Positions 8,176-17,122 of a stretch of DNA of 17,422 bases are shown piece by piece. A program made the translations under genes and the position numbers. Under the pieces are notes generated by a model. The model searched no databases. It saw only the letters and a program-made list of their open reading frames with translations, and was not told where the DNA came from. Numbering within the stretch: the first letter of the stretch is position 1; each line of letters opens with the position of its first letter. The DNA comes from Bacteroidales bacterium (GTDB taxonomy: Bacteria > Bacteroidota > Bacteroidia > Bacteroidales > Lentimicrobiaceae), in NCBI GenBank assembly GCA_016709025.1, contig JADJEQ010000029.1, forward strand, positions 1 through 17,422, read 5' to 3'.

Positions 8176-10099
8176 ATGAGAAAATTTACACTTTTTTTCT
8201 TCAGCCTTATACTGGCTGCACTGGCACAGGCACAAATCATCCATGTACCGGCCGATTACCCCACGATCCAGCTTGGGATCGATGCGGCAACATCCGGCGA
8301 TACCGTTCTGGTAGCTGAAGGTACCTATTTTGAGCAGATTAATTTTCTGGGCAAAAAACCACTGACCGTAGGCAGTCTGTTTCTTTCGGATGGCGATACC
8401 ACGCATATCGGCAACACGATTATTGATGGTAGCCAGCTGACCAATATGCAGAGTGCTTCGATGGTGTATTTTGTTTCAGGTGAGGATACGACCACAATCT
8501 TGTGCGGTTTTACCATCCGGCATGGTAAAGGTACCTTGTATGAAACTCCATCCAATACATACAGAGCAGGTGGTGGCGTCTATATTTCATCTTCGGGCGC
8601 AAAGATAATTCATAACCATATTACTGAGAACAGCCTGAACAACACTCTGTATGCAGTTACCGAATTTGCCGACGGTGCAGGAATTGGTTGCAAATGGAAT
8701 ATAGGTAACCATTGGATTGTTGTAAGCGGCAATACAATTGATCATAATTCCTGCAGATCAAATAGTGTAGGAGCAACCGGAGCTGGAATCAGCATCAATT
8801 ATAACTCCAGAATTATCGGGAATACAATTTCCGATAACACCCTTTACGGCACTGGAACATCATATTCCTATTGTGCAGGATTTTACTGCGAACCACCTGT
8901 AACATCTCCGTTTACTGTAACCGCGATCGTTGAATATAACACAATAAAGAATAATCTTTCACAAGCACAGATTAATCAGGCCCATACCTCCGGTGTAGGT
9001 TTTGCATCGGTTAGAGGCATTTTTTCGCACAATATCGTTGAAAATAATGAAGTCAGCACAGGTACAAATTCTGCCGGAGGTGCCGCAGTATTATTCTGGA
9101 TACCAGGGGAGGGCTCTGTCGTCCGGAATAATACTTTCAGGGGAAACATCAGCAATGATATCGGAGCACTGAGTATTGAGGGTCCTTCTCCTGATCCGGA
9201 TCAGAAAATGGTTTTGGTCGAAAATAATACTTTCATCGACAATGAGGCCAAAAGAGGAGGTGCCATTGAGATAAGTGATGTTCCTGTGGTATTGCAAAAC
9301 AATGTTTTCAGCGGAAATCATGCCAGCCTGCATGGCGGCGCTGTATATGGCTCGGTTGGTGCAGCAGGGAATACGGAGCATATGATTACTTTTATAAATA
9401 ATAGTTTTTCCGGGAACAGAGCCGATGTCCATGGAGGCGTTTTATATATAGGATTTCATCCGGTTAAGCCGCTGATCATTAATTCAATACTTTGGGGCGA
9501 TACAGCTACTTATGGCAGCGAAATTTATATAGCAGTCCCGAATGACACTGTTGAAATAGCAAATTCTAATTTTGATCCGGCACTGATTAGCGGTGGACAC
9601 TTTCGCGATGGTGGTGGGAATATCAATACCGACCCGATGTTTACAGATCCTGTTTTACTCACCACAGATCCTTCCAGCCCCCTGCATTGATGCCGGTGTT
9701 CCAATCTTTGAATGTAGCTGTGGCGAATCCCATTCAGCTCCAGCATACGATATTTTGGGTGTTCTCCGACCGGCAGGATCCGGGTATGATATGGGCGCTT
9801 ATGATCTCGCAAATTCCGGTGTCGGTATCCGCAACTGCGGACCCGCACTGGCATTTTCGGTCTGGCCAAATCCCTGTTCAGCTTCCGCCACCTTTACCTA
9901 TTCCCTTGCTCAGCCTTCTCAGGTGCTGCTTTGTGTGTATGATAATCTGGGACGGCTGGCGGCAACACTGGTAAATGGCACTCAGCAAACAGGAGAACAG
10001 ACGATTGAGTGGGACACCAAAAACTGGCCGGCAGGGGTTTACCACTACCGCATCCTGGCAGGAAATCAGGTTGGAAGCGGGAAGATGGTGAAACGGTAG
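8176..10099 (+). CDS. Right-handed parallel beta-helix protein with T9SS sorting domain, one frameshift
   Basis: A clear signal peptide (MRKFTLFFFSLILAALAQAQ) precedes a pectate-lyase-like entry motif (VPADYPTIQLGIDAATSGDT), the usual start of secreted beta-helix proteins. The body is a long run of N/G-rich rungs (SGNTIDHNS, IIGNTISDNTL, VVRNNTFRGN, VLVENNTFIDNEAKRGGAIE, FINNSFSGNRADVHGG). The end of the helix shows SPCIDAGVP and GYDMGAYDL, then a T9SS domain: VWPNP, YDNLGRLAATLVNGTQQTGE, WPAGVYHYRILAGNQ and KMVKR at 10097. The first frame stops at 9688-9690 and the second begins upstream of it; removing one C from the run of five at 9678-9682 joins them as SPCIDAG. Restored length is about 640 residues. 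It is probably a surface polysaccharide-binding or -cleaving protein; no catalytic residues can be assigned. It may be driven by the operator-like module at 7915-8003. Confidence 0.85.
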
Positions 10100-10277
10100 T
10101 TTCAAGTAAAAAGTCTAAAGAAAAGTAAAAAGTAAAGATCTGGGGGCGGTTAACTGGATGGAGCTGATTTGAGGAAGATTTTGCCAACTGCCTGGCAACT
10201 GCCAACGGAGCAATAAAAACTACTAAAGTAAAAACTAAAAAGTAAAGATCTGACTTTCTGGATGGAGCTATCATTTC
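10100..10277. repeat. Repeat-rich intergenic stretch after the beta-helix gene
   Basis: AGTAAAAAGTAAAG-type heptamers occur at about 10105-10138 and 10225-10247. GTAAAGATCTG is followed by CTGGATGGAGCT twice (10132-10165 and 10242-10269). GCCAACTGCC with GGCAACTGCCAAC appears at about 10183-10205, the same AACTGCC family as in the island at 4677-5020. No gene is seen here, nor in 10388-10590, which leads into the protease and has no clear promoter box. Confidence 0.75.
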
Positions 10278-10387
10278 GTTAAGTTTAATTTATTCCCATT
10301 ACTAAACGACATTGTTATAGTAATATAAATTTTTCCGAAAACAAAAAAACAAAAAGCCCTGAAACGAATCACAGGGCTTTTTTATTT
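10278..10387 (+). repeat. 110-bp direct repeat R, copy 1
   Basis: GTTAAGTTTAATTTATTCCC at the start and a GCCCTG...CAGGGC hairpin at the end are shared with 14347-14456. The two copies differ at roughly a dozen positions and lie in the same orientation on either side of the protease gene. Confidence 0.9.
10352..10387 (+). terminator. Intrinsic terminator inside repeat R copy 1
   Basis: A perfect 10-bp stem AAAAGCCCTG / CAGGGCTTTT with loop AAACGAATCA is followed by TTTTATTT. An A-rich stretch on the left could make it work in both directions. It is about 250 bases after the beta-helix stop codon. Confidence 0.8.
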
Positions 10388-10590
10388 GCTCTTAGCTAGA
10401 CTTTTTTCAGGATCAGATTCGCACATTGTTCCAATAGAAACAAAGGCCGGATGTAAGCATTCATTCAGGCAAACAGAACAGGTGATGAATATCACCATCG
10501 ACTTTTATTTTAAACAAAACAATATATGTAGATATGTGTTTATGTATTAATTATGAATGCTTTAATAACCGTTTAATCAAACCCAACATT

Positions 10591-13500
10591 ATGAAAACAT
10601 TCACTTTACTTTTAGTATCCATACTATGCATAGCATCCTTTTCATTTGGTCAGACAGGAAAATTTATACCGCCAAAAGAGACAGGTCCGCGTTATGTTGA
10701 AGGAACAATTACTGTTAAGCTCAGGCAGGGTATTGGTGAGTTCGGAAAACAAACCGGTGCTGTTCATTTCGGAATCAAATCTTTGGACGACAAGGTAGCA
10801 GATTTTGAAATTTTTGAGCTGGACAAGCGTTTCAAACACAACCCTTCAAAACTGCAATCGGATTTGCCAGACCTTTCGAGGATTTACAGGCTTTCCTTTC
10901 CGGTAAATTACCCGGTTCAACAGGTGGTAAATGCCTTTTCATCCGATCCGGATGTGGAATACGCGGAACCGGTGCAAACCGTGCAACTGCTTGATGTACC
11001 CGACGATGTGCTGTATGCTCAGCAACAGCATCTTACCCAGATTTTTGCGCCACAGGCCTGGGATATCCACAAAGGCGAGAACGGTGCTGAAGAGACCGTT
11101 ATAGCCATCATCGATACCGGAGTAGATTGGGATCATCCTGATCTGCTAAACAACGTATGGCAGAATCTGGATGAAGATGCCGACGGAGATGGTCATACCC
11201 TGGAATTAAGCGGATTTCAATGGGTTCTGGACCCCGGTGATTTAAACGGAATTGACAACGGCGGCAATGGTTTCATTGACGATCTGATCGGATGGAATTT
11301 TATCACAAACGTCGGAGATCCCAATCCTATCCCAAGCAATCCTGACGGGGCTCATGGAACCCACTGTGCCGGTATTTCAAACGGAGTAACCAACAATGGA
11401 ACCGGAATTGCCAGTATCGGCTGGAACCTGACCCTGATGCCGGTTTGTGTTATCGGGAATAATACTAACTATGGGTATGATGGAATTATTTATGCTGCTG
11501 AGAACGGGGCGGATATTATTTCGGCCAGCTGGGGAAATTTTGAGTATTCTCTGGCCGAACAGGAAGTTATTGATTATGCTACCGGGCTTGGCAGCATCGT
11601 TGTAGCCGCAGCCGGAAATTTCAGCAACGACAACTTATTCTATCCTTCCGGCTACCTGGGTGTAATATCGGTCGCCTCAGTCAATGGAGACGACACCAAA
11701 GCGGCCTATTCTTCATATGGACCTGCAGTGGATATCTCAGTACCGGGCGGTGGAAGCGAAGGAGGAATTTTAAGTACCATGCCGGGAGGCCTTTATCAAC
11801 TGGGATTTGGCACTTCCATGGCAACTCCCCTGGTTGCCGGCAGTTTCGGTCTTTTAAAATCATTCCGCCCTTCCTGGACAAATGAACAACTGATTAACCA
11901 GTTGCTGGGAACTGCCGATAACCTCGATGCCCTCAACCCCGGTTATGAGCATCAGCTTGGAACCGGCAGGGTGAATGCCTATCGTTTCCTTTCGGAAGAG
12001 AATGTGACCGCTCCGCAAATACTGGAGCTTGGATTCATCGCTATGGACATTGAAGATGACAACGGAAATCTTGTCAATGAACCTGGTGAAGAAATAACCC
12101 TGAGTCCCTCTTTCAGGAATTTTTCGCAGGTTGCCGGCGATAATCAGGTAACAGCAACATTAAGCACTGATGATGGGGATGTTACAATCCTTAATGGAAC
12201 AGCAGTCATAAACATCCCCCTGGATGGAATCTTCTCCATTGAGGATCAGTTTCGTTTTGTGGTCAGTGAAGATGCCACTTCCCATTTTGTTATCTTCAAC
12301 ATCAGTTTCGATTCAGATCTGGAGATCGTGACCGGCGGTGTGCTGAATGTTGAAGTCCTTGTTGCGCCTTCAGGTGTCTTTGTTTTCGAAGGGAAACCCA
12401 ACGGACAGGATTACAGCGGAGCCTACATAAAAAACGTACTCGATCAGCTGGGCATTCACAGCACCTATTCCAATACTTACCCTGCAACACTGGAGGGATT
12501 TGAAAACGTATTCCTCTCCCAGGCAAACAGCGGTGAACTTCAGCTCGAAGGATCACCGGTTTCTGTAGACCAGGCTTTAATGTTACAGGAATTCCTGGAG
12601 AGCGGTGGTCATCTGTATATTGAATCAGGAGGCTTTTTCTCGGGTATGCAATATTACGGTTATCCGAATTATTTAGCTATGAAACAACTTTTTGGCGTCA
12701 GCAGCAATTCGCTGGTGACCAATGAACATCCGCTTGACTCCCTGATAGGAGTGGCAGACAGCCCCTTTCAGGGGATTACATTCAATCAGTCAACCCAGTT
12801 GCACAACTGGTGGATAGATAAGCTTTTTTCAAATCCCGGAGCCATCATCCCATTCAGGGAACACAATTACGGCAATGTTTCCATCATGAACGAAGGTACT
12901 ATCTTTAATCATAAGGCTTTTTACATGGGATATGCACTGGCAGAACTATCTGACAGGACCCCTGTCATCTCGAAGAACAATGTTCTGCTCAAGGTGCTCG
13001 GCTTCTTTGAAATTTTGCCTGAGAATTACATCCTTGCAAATTTCATAGTGGATAAAAAGGCTGGCGGAGTTCCCCTGAATGTAAACTTCACCGATTATTC
13101 GCTGCCGGATGCTGAACATCCGGTCCTGACATGGCAATGGGATTTTAACAACGATGGAATCATTGACTCCTATGTACAGAATCCTGTATGGACTTACAAT
13201 GAGCCGGGTATTTATGATGTTAAGCTGATTGTTTCGAATGAAGTCGCTTCAGATACCATCGTGAAGCAGGGTTTTATCGAAATCAACACAGGTTACCTTG
13301 TTTACGAAGGTGTCCCCGATGGTAACGGGTACAGTGGCTCATTCATCAGGGACTATCTTCAGGACCATGTTTACACGGTCACCTACCGCAACAACCTACC
13401 GGAAAGTCTTGACGGATTCACGGCTGTATTTCTTTCATATGGCAATTATAATTTAGGAAGTACAAAGCTTGACGCGGGTATGGCAAAAATCCTCGGCGAT

Positions 13501-14178
13501 TATCTTGATGGGGGAGGTTATGTCTATCTGGAAGGGGGTGATCCCCTGGGATTTGATCAGGTTGAAAATGTTGAATTGCATGAAAAGTTTGGAATACTCT
13601 CTGCAACCGATGGAGCGGAAAATCCGGTCGACAGGCTTGAAGGACAAACAGGATCGTTGGTGGAGGAAGACCTGTTGTTCACCGGCAGTCATCAGTTAAC
13701 CTTTTCCTACATCGATCAGTTTGTACCCGCTGACGATGCCGATGCCGCTTTTGTTGAAGACGGTTACGGAATTGTAGCCGTACAGCATAGTGTTCCCGGC
13801 GCTCACCGTACATTTTGCTTATCCTATGCGCTGGCCGAACTCAACGACGGAGAAAACCCCAATACCCGTGAGCAGTTGCTCGAAAGGATACTCAACTTTT
13901 TCGATATAAATACCGCTGTACCCCAGGTAAACAAACCTCAGGCTGACCGTTTTCATGTTTACCCAAACCCGGCTGACAACCAGATTACCATCAGTGCACC
14001 CGGGCAAATCGGTCATGCCATCGTCACCCTCTACACCCTCACCGGCAAGCTGGTAATGGAGAGGAAGTTTACCGGTATGGAAACCCAGCTTGACATCAGC
14101 GCCCTTCCTCCGGGAATGTACCTTATTGAACTGGTAACTGATCAATGGAAGACGCGGAAAAAATTGATGATTAAATAA
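10591..14178 (+). CDS. Secreted S8 (subtilisin-like) serine protease with duplicated C-terminal domain, PKD domain and T9SS sorting domain
   Basis: ATG at 10591 starts a clean signal peptide (MKTFTLLLVSILCIASFSFG); the frame is open from 10534, but that start would bury it. A prodomain covers about residues 30-140 (YVEGTITVKLRQGIGEFG, DPDVEYAEPVQ). The peptidase has the full triad: D175 in AIIDTGVDWDHPDL, H255 in GAHGTHCAGIS and S409 in GFGTSMATPLVAG, with N343 in AAAGN for the oxyanion hole. Residues about 596-808 and 902-1106 are two copies of one domain (VFEGKPNGQDYSGAYI / VYEGVPDGNGYSGSFI at the start, YALAEL near the end), separated by a PKD domain (about 814-900, TWQWDFNNDG and WTYNEPGIYDVKLIV). 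The tail (FHVYPNPADNQITI to KKLMIK) is a T9SS type A domain. At 1195 residues with no frameshift it is the best preserved gene in the window. It is predicted to act outside the cell; the substrate is unknown. Confidence 0.94.
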   Translation: MKTFTLLLVSILCIASFSFGQTGKFIPPKETGPRYVEGTITVKLRQGIGEFGKQTGAVHFGIKSLDDKVADFEIFELDKRFKHNPSKLQSDLPDLSRIYRLSFPVNYPVQQVVNAFSSDPDVEYAEPVQTVQLLDVPDDVLYAQQQHLTQIFAPQAWDIHKGENGAEETVIAIIDTGVDWDHPDLLNNVWQNLDEDADGDGHTLELSGFQWVLDPGDLNGIDNGGNGFIDDLIGWNFITNVGDPNPIPSNPDGAHGTHCAGISNGVTNNGTGIASIGWNLTLMPVCVIGNNTNYGYDGIIYAAENGADIISASWGNFEYSLAEQEVIDYATGLGSIVVAAAGNFSNDNLFYPSGYLGVISVASVNGDDTKAAYSSYGPAVDISVPGGGSEGGILSTMPGGLYQLGFGTSMATPLVAGSFGLLKSFRPSWTNEQLINQLLGTADNLDALNPGYEHQLGTGRVNAYRFLSEENVTAPQILELGFIAMDIEDDNGNLVNEPGEEITLSPSFRNFSQVAGDNQVTATLSTDDGDVTILNGTAVINIPLDGIFSIEDQFRFVVSEDATSHFVIFNISFDSDLEIVTGGVLNVEVLVAPSGVFVFEGKPNGQDYSGAYIKNVLDQLGIHSTYSNTYPATLEGFENVFLSQANSGELQLEGSPVSVDQALMLQEFLESGGHLYIESGGFFSGMQYYGYPNYLAMKQLFGVSSNSLVTNEHPLDSLIGVADSPFQGITFNQSTQLHNWWIDKLFSNPGAIIPFREHNYGNVSIMNEGTIFNHKAFYMGYALAELSDRTPVISKNNVLLKVLGFFEILPENYILANFIVDKKAGGVPLNVNFTDYSLPDAEHPVLTWQWDFNNDGIIDSYVQNPVWTYNEPGIYDVKLIVSNEVASDTIVKQGFIEINTGYLVYEGVPDGNGYSGSFIRDYLQDHVYTVTYRNNLPESLDGFTAVFLSYGNYNLGSTKLDAGMAKILGDYLDGGGYVYLEGGDPLGFDQVENVELHEKFGILSATDGAENPVDRLEGQTGSLVEEDLLFTGSHQLTFSYIDQFVPADDADAAFVEDGYGIVAVQHSVPGAHRTFCLSYALAELNDGENPNTREQLLERILNFFDINTAVPQVNKPQADRFHVYPNPADNQITISAPGQIGHAIVTLYTLTGKLVMERKFTGMETQLDISALPPGMYLIELVTDQWKTRKKLMIK

Positions 14179-14220
14179 TCAGCAGCAAATTCCCGGGTTT
14201 TCCCCGGATAAATCAATGAA

Positions 14221-14255
14221 AAAGCCCTGCAACTATTGCAGGGCTTTCTCTTTTT
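14221..14255 (+). terminator. Intrinsic terminator of the protease gene
   Basis: A perfect 12-bp stem AAAGCCCTGCAA / TTGCAGGGCTTT with loop CTA is followed by CTCTTTTT. It lies 42 bases after the protease stop codon. Confidence 0.92.
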
Positions 14256-14264
14256 ATAAATTGG

Positions 14265-14283
14265 TCAGGCTTTGGGCGCTTCT
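14265..14283 (-). repeat. Duplicated 3' tail of the small helical-protein gene
   Basis: The 19 bases TCAGGCTTTGGGCGCTTCT recur at 14469-14487, where on the minus strand they encode the last residues (EAPKA and stop) of the helical protein. Here no gene body follows. Together with the terminator to its left, this makes a duplication offset by about 200-204 bp. Confidence 0.7.
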
Positions 14284-14318
14284 CTGGTAATTGCAGGCTG
14301 GCGCGCGTCTTACCTACT

Positions 14319-14342
14319 GACCTGTCTGCCGACAGGCAGGTC
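14319..14342. repeat. Short palindrome (REP-like)
   Basis: GACCTGTCTG and CAGGCAGGTC are complementary except for one G-T pair, with CCGA between them. Nothing else in 14284-14346 is recognisable. Confidence 0.65.
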
Positions 14343-14346
14343 CGCG

Positions 14347-14456
14347 GTTAAGTTTAATTTATTCCCATTAACTAAACGACATTATTATAGCATTATAAAT
14401 TCCCCCGAAAAAAAAACAAAAATAGCCCTGCAACGAATTACAGGGCTTTTCTATTT
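14347..14456 (+). repeat. 110-bp direct repeat R, copy 2
   Basis: This is the second copy of 10278-10387, starting GTTAAGTTTAATTTATTCCC and ending in the GCCCTG/CAGGGC hairpin and CTATTT. Differences include single-base gaps in A and C runs. Confidence 0.9.
14404..14447 (-). terminator. Terminator of the small helical-protein gene (in repeat R copy 2)
   Basis: Read on the minus strand, AGCCCTG / CAGGGCT around TAATTCGTTG is followed by a long T-rich tract (complement of the A runs at 14408-14423). It lies about 20 bases after the stop of the minus-strand gene, so it fits as its terminator. Confidence 0.7.
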
Positions 14457-14468
14457 CTTACAGGCTTA

Positions 14469-14916
14469 TCAGGCTTTGGGCGCTTCTTCTGCAGCCTCTT
14501 CGGTTGTTTCTTTAACCTCGTCAACAATCTTTCAGTGGCTGATTCAACGACTTCCGTTGCGTCTTGAACACAGTTTCAACTTTATTCAACCACATCAGCG
14601 GTTTCAGCAACTGTTTCAGCAGTTTCTTCAGCTATGGGCACAGTGCTTCGGATTTTTCCTCGAGTTTGTCAACCACAGCGGCGGCTTTGTCATCGAGTTT
14701 TTCGATTACGTCTTCGGCTTTGTCTTTCAGGTTTGCCGAAATCCTTCACTTTCTCTAAAGTACTACAGCTGCCGCTTTCACATCACCGGCAACATCTTTG
14801 GAATATTCCTTTGCCGATTCAACGCTGTCGGCGGCTTTCTTTCAGCTCTGATGCTTTAACAGCAGCCACTCCTTTGAAGTGCTGAACAGCTTTTTCAATG
14901 AATCTACGAATCCCAT
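14469..14916 (-). pseudogene. Small Ala/Lys/Glu-rich helical (YtxH/apolipoprotein-like) protein, about seven frameshifts
   Basis: Read from the ATG at 14916, the frames join as MGFVDSLKKLFSTSKE, AAVKASELKE, KAADSVESAKEYSKDVAGDV, EKVKDFGK, LKDKAEDVIEKLDDKAAAVV, DKLEEKSEA, AEETAETVAETADVVE, KVETVF, DATEVVESATE and IVDEVKETTEEAAEEAPKA, then a stop at 14469-14471. About 150 residues result, with no Cys, few aromatics and an 11-residue-like amphipathic pattern. Such composition occurs in YtxH-like, phasin-like and LEA-like stress proteins, so the exact family is uncertain. About seven single-base indels in 450 bases break the frame, yet every segment keeps the same composition, which favours sequence error. 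A TATCTTTG promoter box lies 30 bases upstream and a terminator downstream. Confidence 0.6.
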
Positions 14917-14945
14917 TTTATTGTTTTTTAGTTGTTTACAAATGC

Positions 14946-14953
14946 CAAAGATA
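14946..14953 (-). promoter_or_regulatory. Bacteroidetes -7 promoter box for the small helical-protein gene
   Basis: On the minus strand this reads TATCTTTG, an exact match to TAnnTTTG, 30 bases before the start codon at 14916. No TTTG -33 box is found at the usual 19-base spacing. The remainder of 14917-15193 shows nothing recognisable. Confidence 0.45.
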
Positions 14954-15193
14954 CAATAACCCTGCAATATAAGTACATTCATGGGTTTTAAAACAGTGGT
15001 TATACTTTTTATGAGTGCCTGAAATACTGACTTAAACATGTATAACACGCAGTTATATCATCATTTTGCTCTTTACTTTACATGTCAAAATAACTGTTGA
15101 CTTTAAGGTTTCAGACCAACTCAGTATTTTGATGTAACGAATTCGGATGTCTGGCGAATTTGTTGCATGAAAAATCCCGGATCGGTTCAGTAA

Positions 15194-17122
15194 CTATTCA
15201 ACAAACCGCCTTCCGTTATCGTTGATGTACTGAAAAACCTGAAGGTTGCAGCGGGCATATTCATCCATCTGCCTTTTAATTTCCGGGTATTGCAGTGAAT
15301 AGTCCTTCATACTGCCATTTCTGTACCTGAAAAGCTTTGAACTGCCTTCATGCTTAACGATCAGGAAAAATTCCTTACCAATCACCCCATAGCTATCAAT
15401 GCTGTTCACCATAATAAAAGGCCGTTCTTCTATCAGCAGGTCAATGCCTGATGTATTGTTGATCCAGGGTTGTTTCAGTATGCCCATGATGGTCGGGAAT
15501 GCATCAATCTGCCCGCCGATCTGATTGAAAACCCTGCTTTCGGGCAACAAGTCCGGGGCATAAAAAATCAGCGGAGTGTGATGGTATTGCAACGAGATGT
15601 CGTAAATGCGGTTTTTATGAATCCCATGATCGGCCACAAAAACAAACAGCGTATTTGAAAACCATTCCTGATTAGATGCCATCGTGATAAACTGCTGAAG
15701 CGACCAGTCGGAATATTCAATCATCTGATCTTTCAAATTGCTGTTCCTGGGCTTGTAGTAATCAGGAAGGAAATAAGGGCCGTGGTTGCTGGCCCGTCAT
15801 AAAGGCAACCAGAAGGGTTTACCTTTTTTATGAAGTTTGTTTAAAACCGGAATCGAATAACGGAACATATAATCATCCGGAACGCCGAGGGTTGTTTTCA
15901 CTTCATCAGAAGGATAATCATCCTCGGTGATGATCTGGTCGAAATCGTTGGTACTGAGGAATCCCCGCACATTGTCGAATTGCCCGGCGTGTGTGGTGAT
16001 ATAGGTGGTAGAATAACCCAGCTTTTTCAGGGTATTGGAGATACCGTTGTATTTCAATATCCGCTTTGCGCATAGGCTGTTGCCTGAAGATGGCCGGATA
16101 GGAGAACAGGGTGCTGAAAACACCGTTAAATGTGTGAATACCGGCTGTATAGATACTGTCGAAATAGTAACTGCTCAATGCGAGGCTGTCGAGAAACGGG
16201 GTCAGGTTCAGTTCATTGCCGTTGCGCTTCATCTTAGAAGCAGCCATGCTCTCCATAATAATGATGACCACATTTGGTTTGTTGGCGCTGACAGAATCCG
16301 GAATTACCTGTCTTAAAGCGGATAATACACGTTAACAGAATCTATCCCCAGATACTCCTGAACCCTGGCAATGGCGGTTTTTCATCGATCAGGTCAATGG
16401 CCTCGTTGCGCTTATCAAGATTTTCGAGGTAACCTGAATCAATAAATACAGGATTCAGTCCGTTGATTCAGGAAGGGATTGTCGGTGAAATAGGCTGTCC
16501 CAACCTTGATCGGCGCCTTCTGTGCCCGGCGGCCGCGCATTCCCACCAGCATCAGGCCAATAAATATAAGTGATACAAGTGCGTTTATCCAGATTCGCCG
16601 TTGAACTGAGGGCTGCTTTTCCGCTTCTGAAGGTGCGCTTCAACAGCTTATAAAACACAATTACCACAAGGATAAAGGGAAAGAAATAGAGCCAGTATCT
16701 GGGTTCTTCAACAATCATTTTCATAACAAAACAGGACTATCAGCCCACCGAAAAGCTGAAATTGTTAGCCTGGAAAAAACTGGTTGAAGTAAGGATGCGC
16801 GGCGCAGATTGCGAAAGCCAAAGTAAAAAGATAAATACCAGGATGAAAACAGTTTGATAAACAAAGTGAAAGCGTTTGCCGGATATAAAAAATGGTCAGT
16901 ATCAGGAATGGCAGCAGCAAAAGGTAACCACTGATGACCAGATCAAAACGGACACCCATAACAAAGGCTTTGCCTATATCTCCCAGGTTGGCAGAAAGAC
17001 CGTCAATGTTTTCCAATCCGGTTAGAAAGAATAGCGAAAAGACGAAGAAAAATAGAATGGCCAGCCCGTATATTTTTTCAGTATCAGGCTTAAATTGTCC
17101 CCACCCTTTCCAACATTTTCAT
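15194..17122 (-). CDS. LtaS/MdoB-type membrane phosphoglycerol (or phosphoethanolamine) transferase, sulfatase fold, many frameshifts
   Basis: Starting at ATG 17122 (MKMLERVG), the restored protein of about 640 residues has five membrane helices: LAILFFFVFSLFFL, DLVISGYLLLLPFLILTIFY, IYLFTLAFAICAAH, YWLYFFPFILVVIVFYKLL and ALVSLIFIGLMLVG. The linker MRGRRAQKAPIKVGTAYFTD and DNPFLNQ is typical of this family. The outer catalytic domain (PF00884) shows VVIIIMESMA (metal-binding Glu, about 16245-16270), GIHTFNGVFSTLFSYP (likely Thr nucleophile), ASNHGPY (about 15774-15794) and FVADHG (about 15624-15640), ending at 15194. About eight to ten indels break the frame. An in-frame TGA at 15797-15799 disappears if two neighbouring indels are corrected to read WFAFMTASNHGPY. 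It probably decorates a periplasmic or surface glycan with lipid-derived head groups; the true acceptor is unknown. Confidence 0.75.

Noticed and set aside
10278..14456. Insertion sequence or composite transposon around the protease
   Set aside because: There is no transposase, no terminal inverted repeats and no visible target-site duplication; only the direct repeats are supported.
14272..14885. Plus-strand open frames opposite the helical-protein gene
   Set aside because: They run antisense to a low-complexity coding region that has a promoter, start and terminator on the minus strand, and show no domain of their own.
15797..15799. Selenocysteine or stop-codon readthrough at the TGA in the LtaS-like gene
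   Set aside because: The family has no Cys or Sec at this place, and two nearby indels restore the normal motif.
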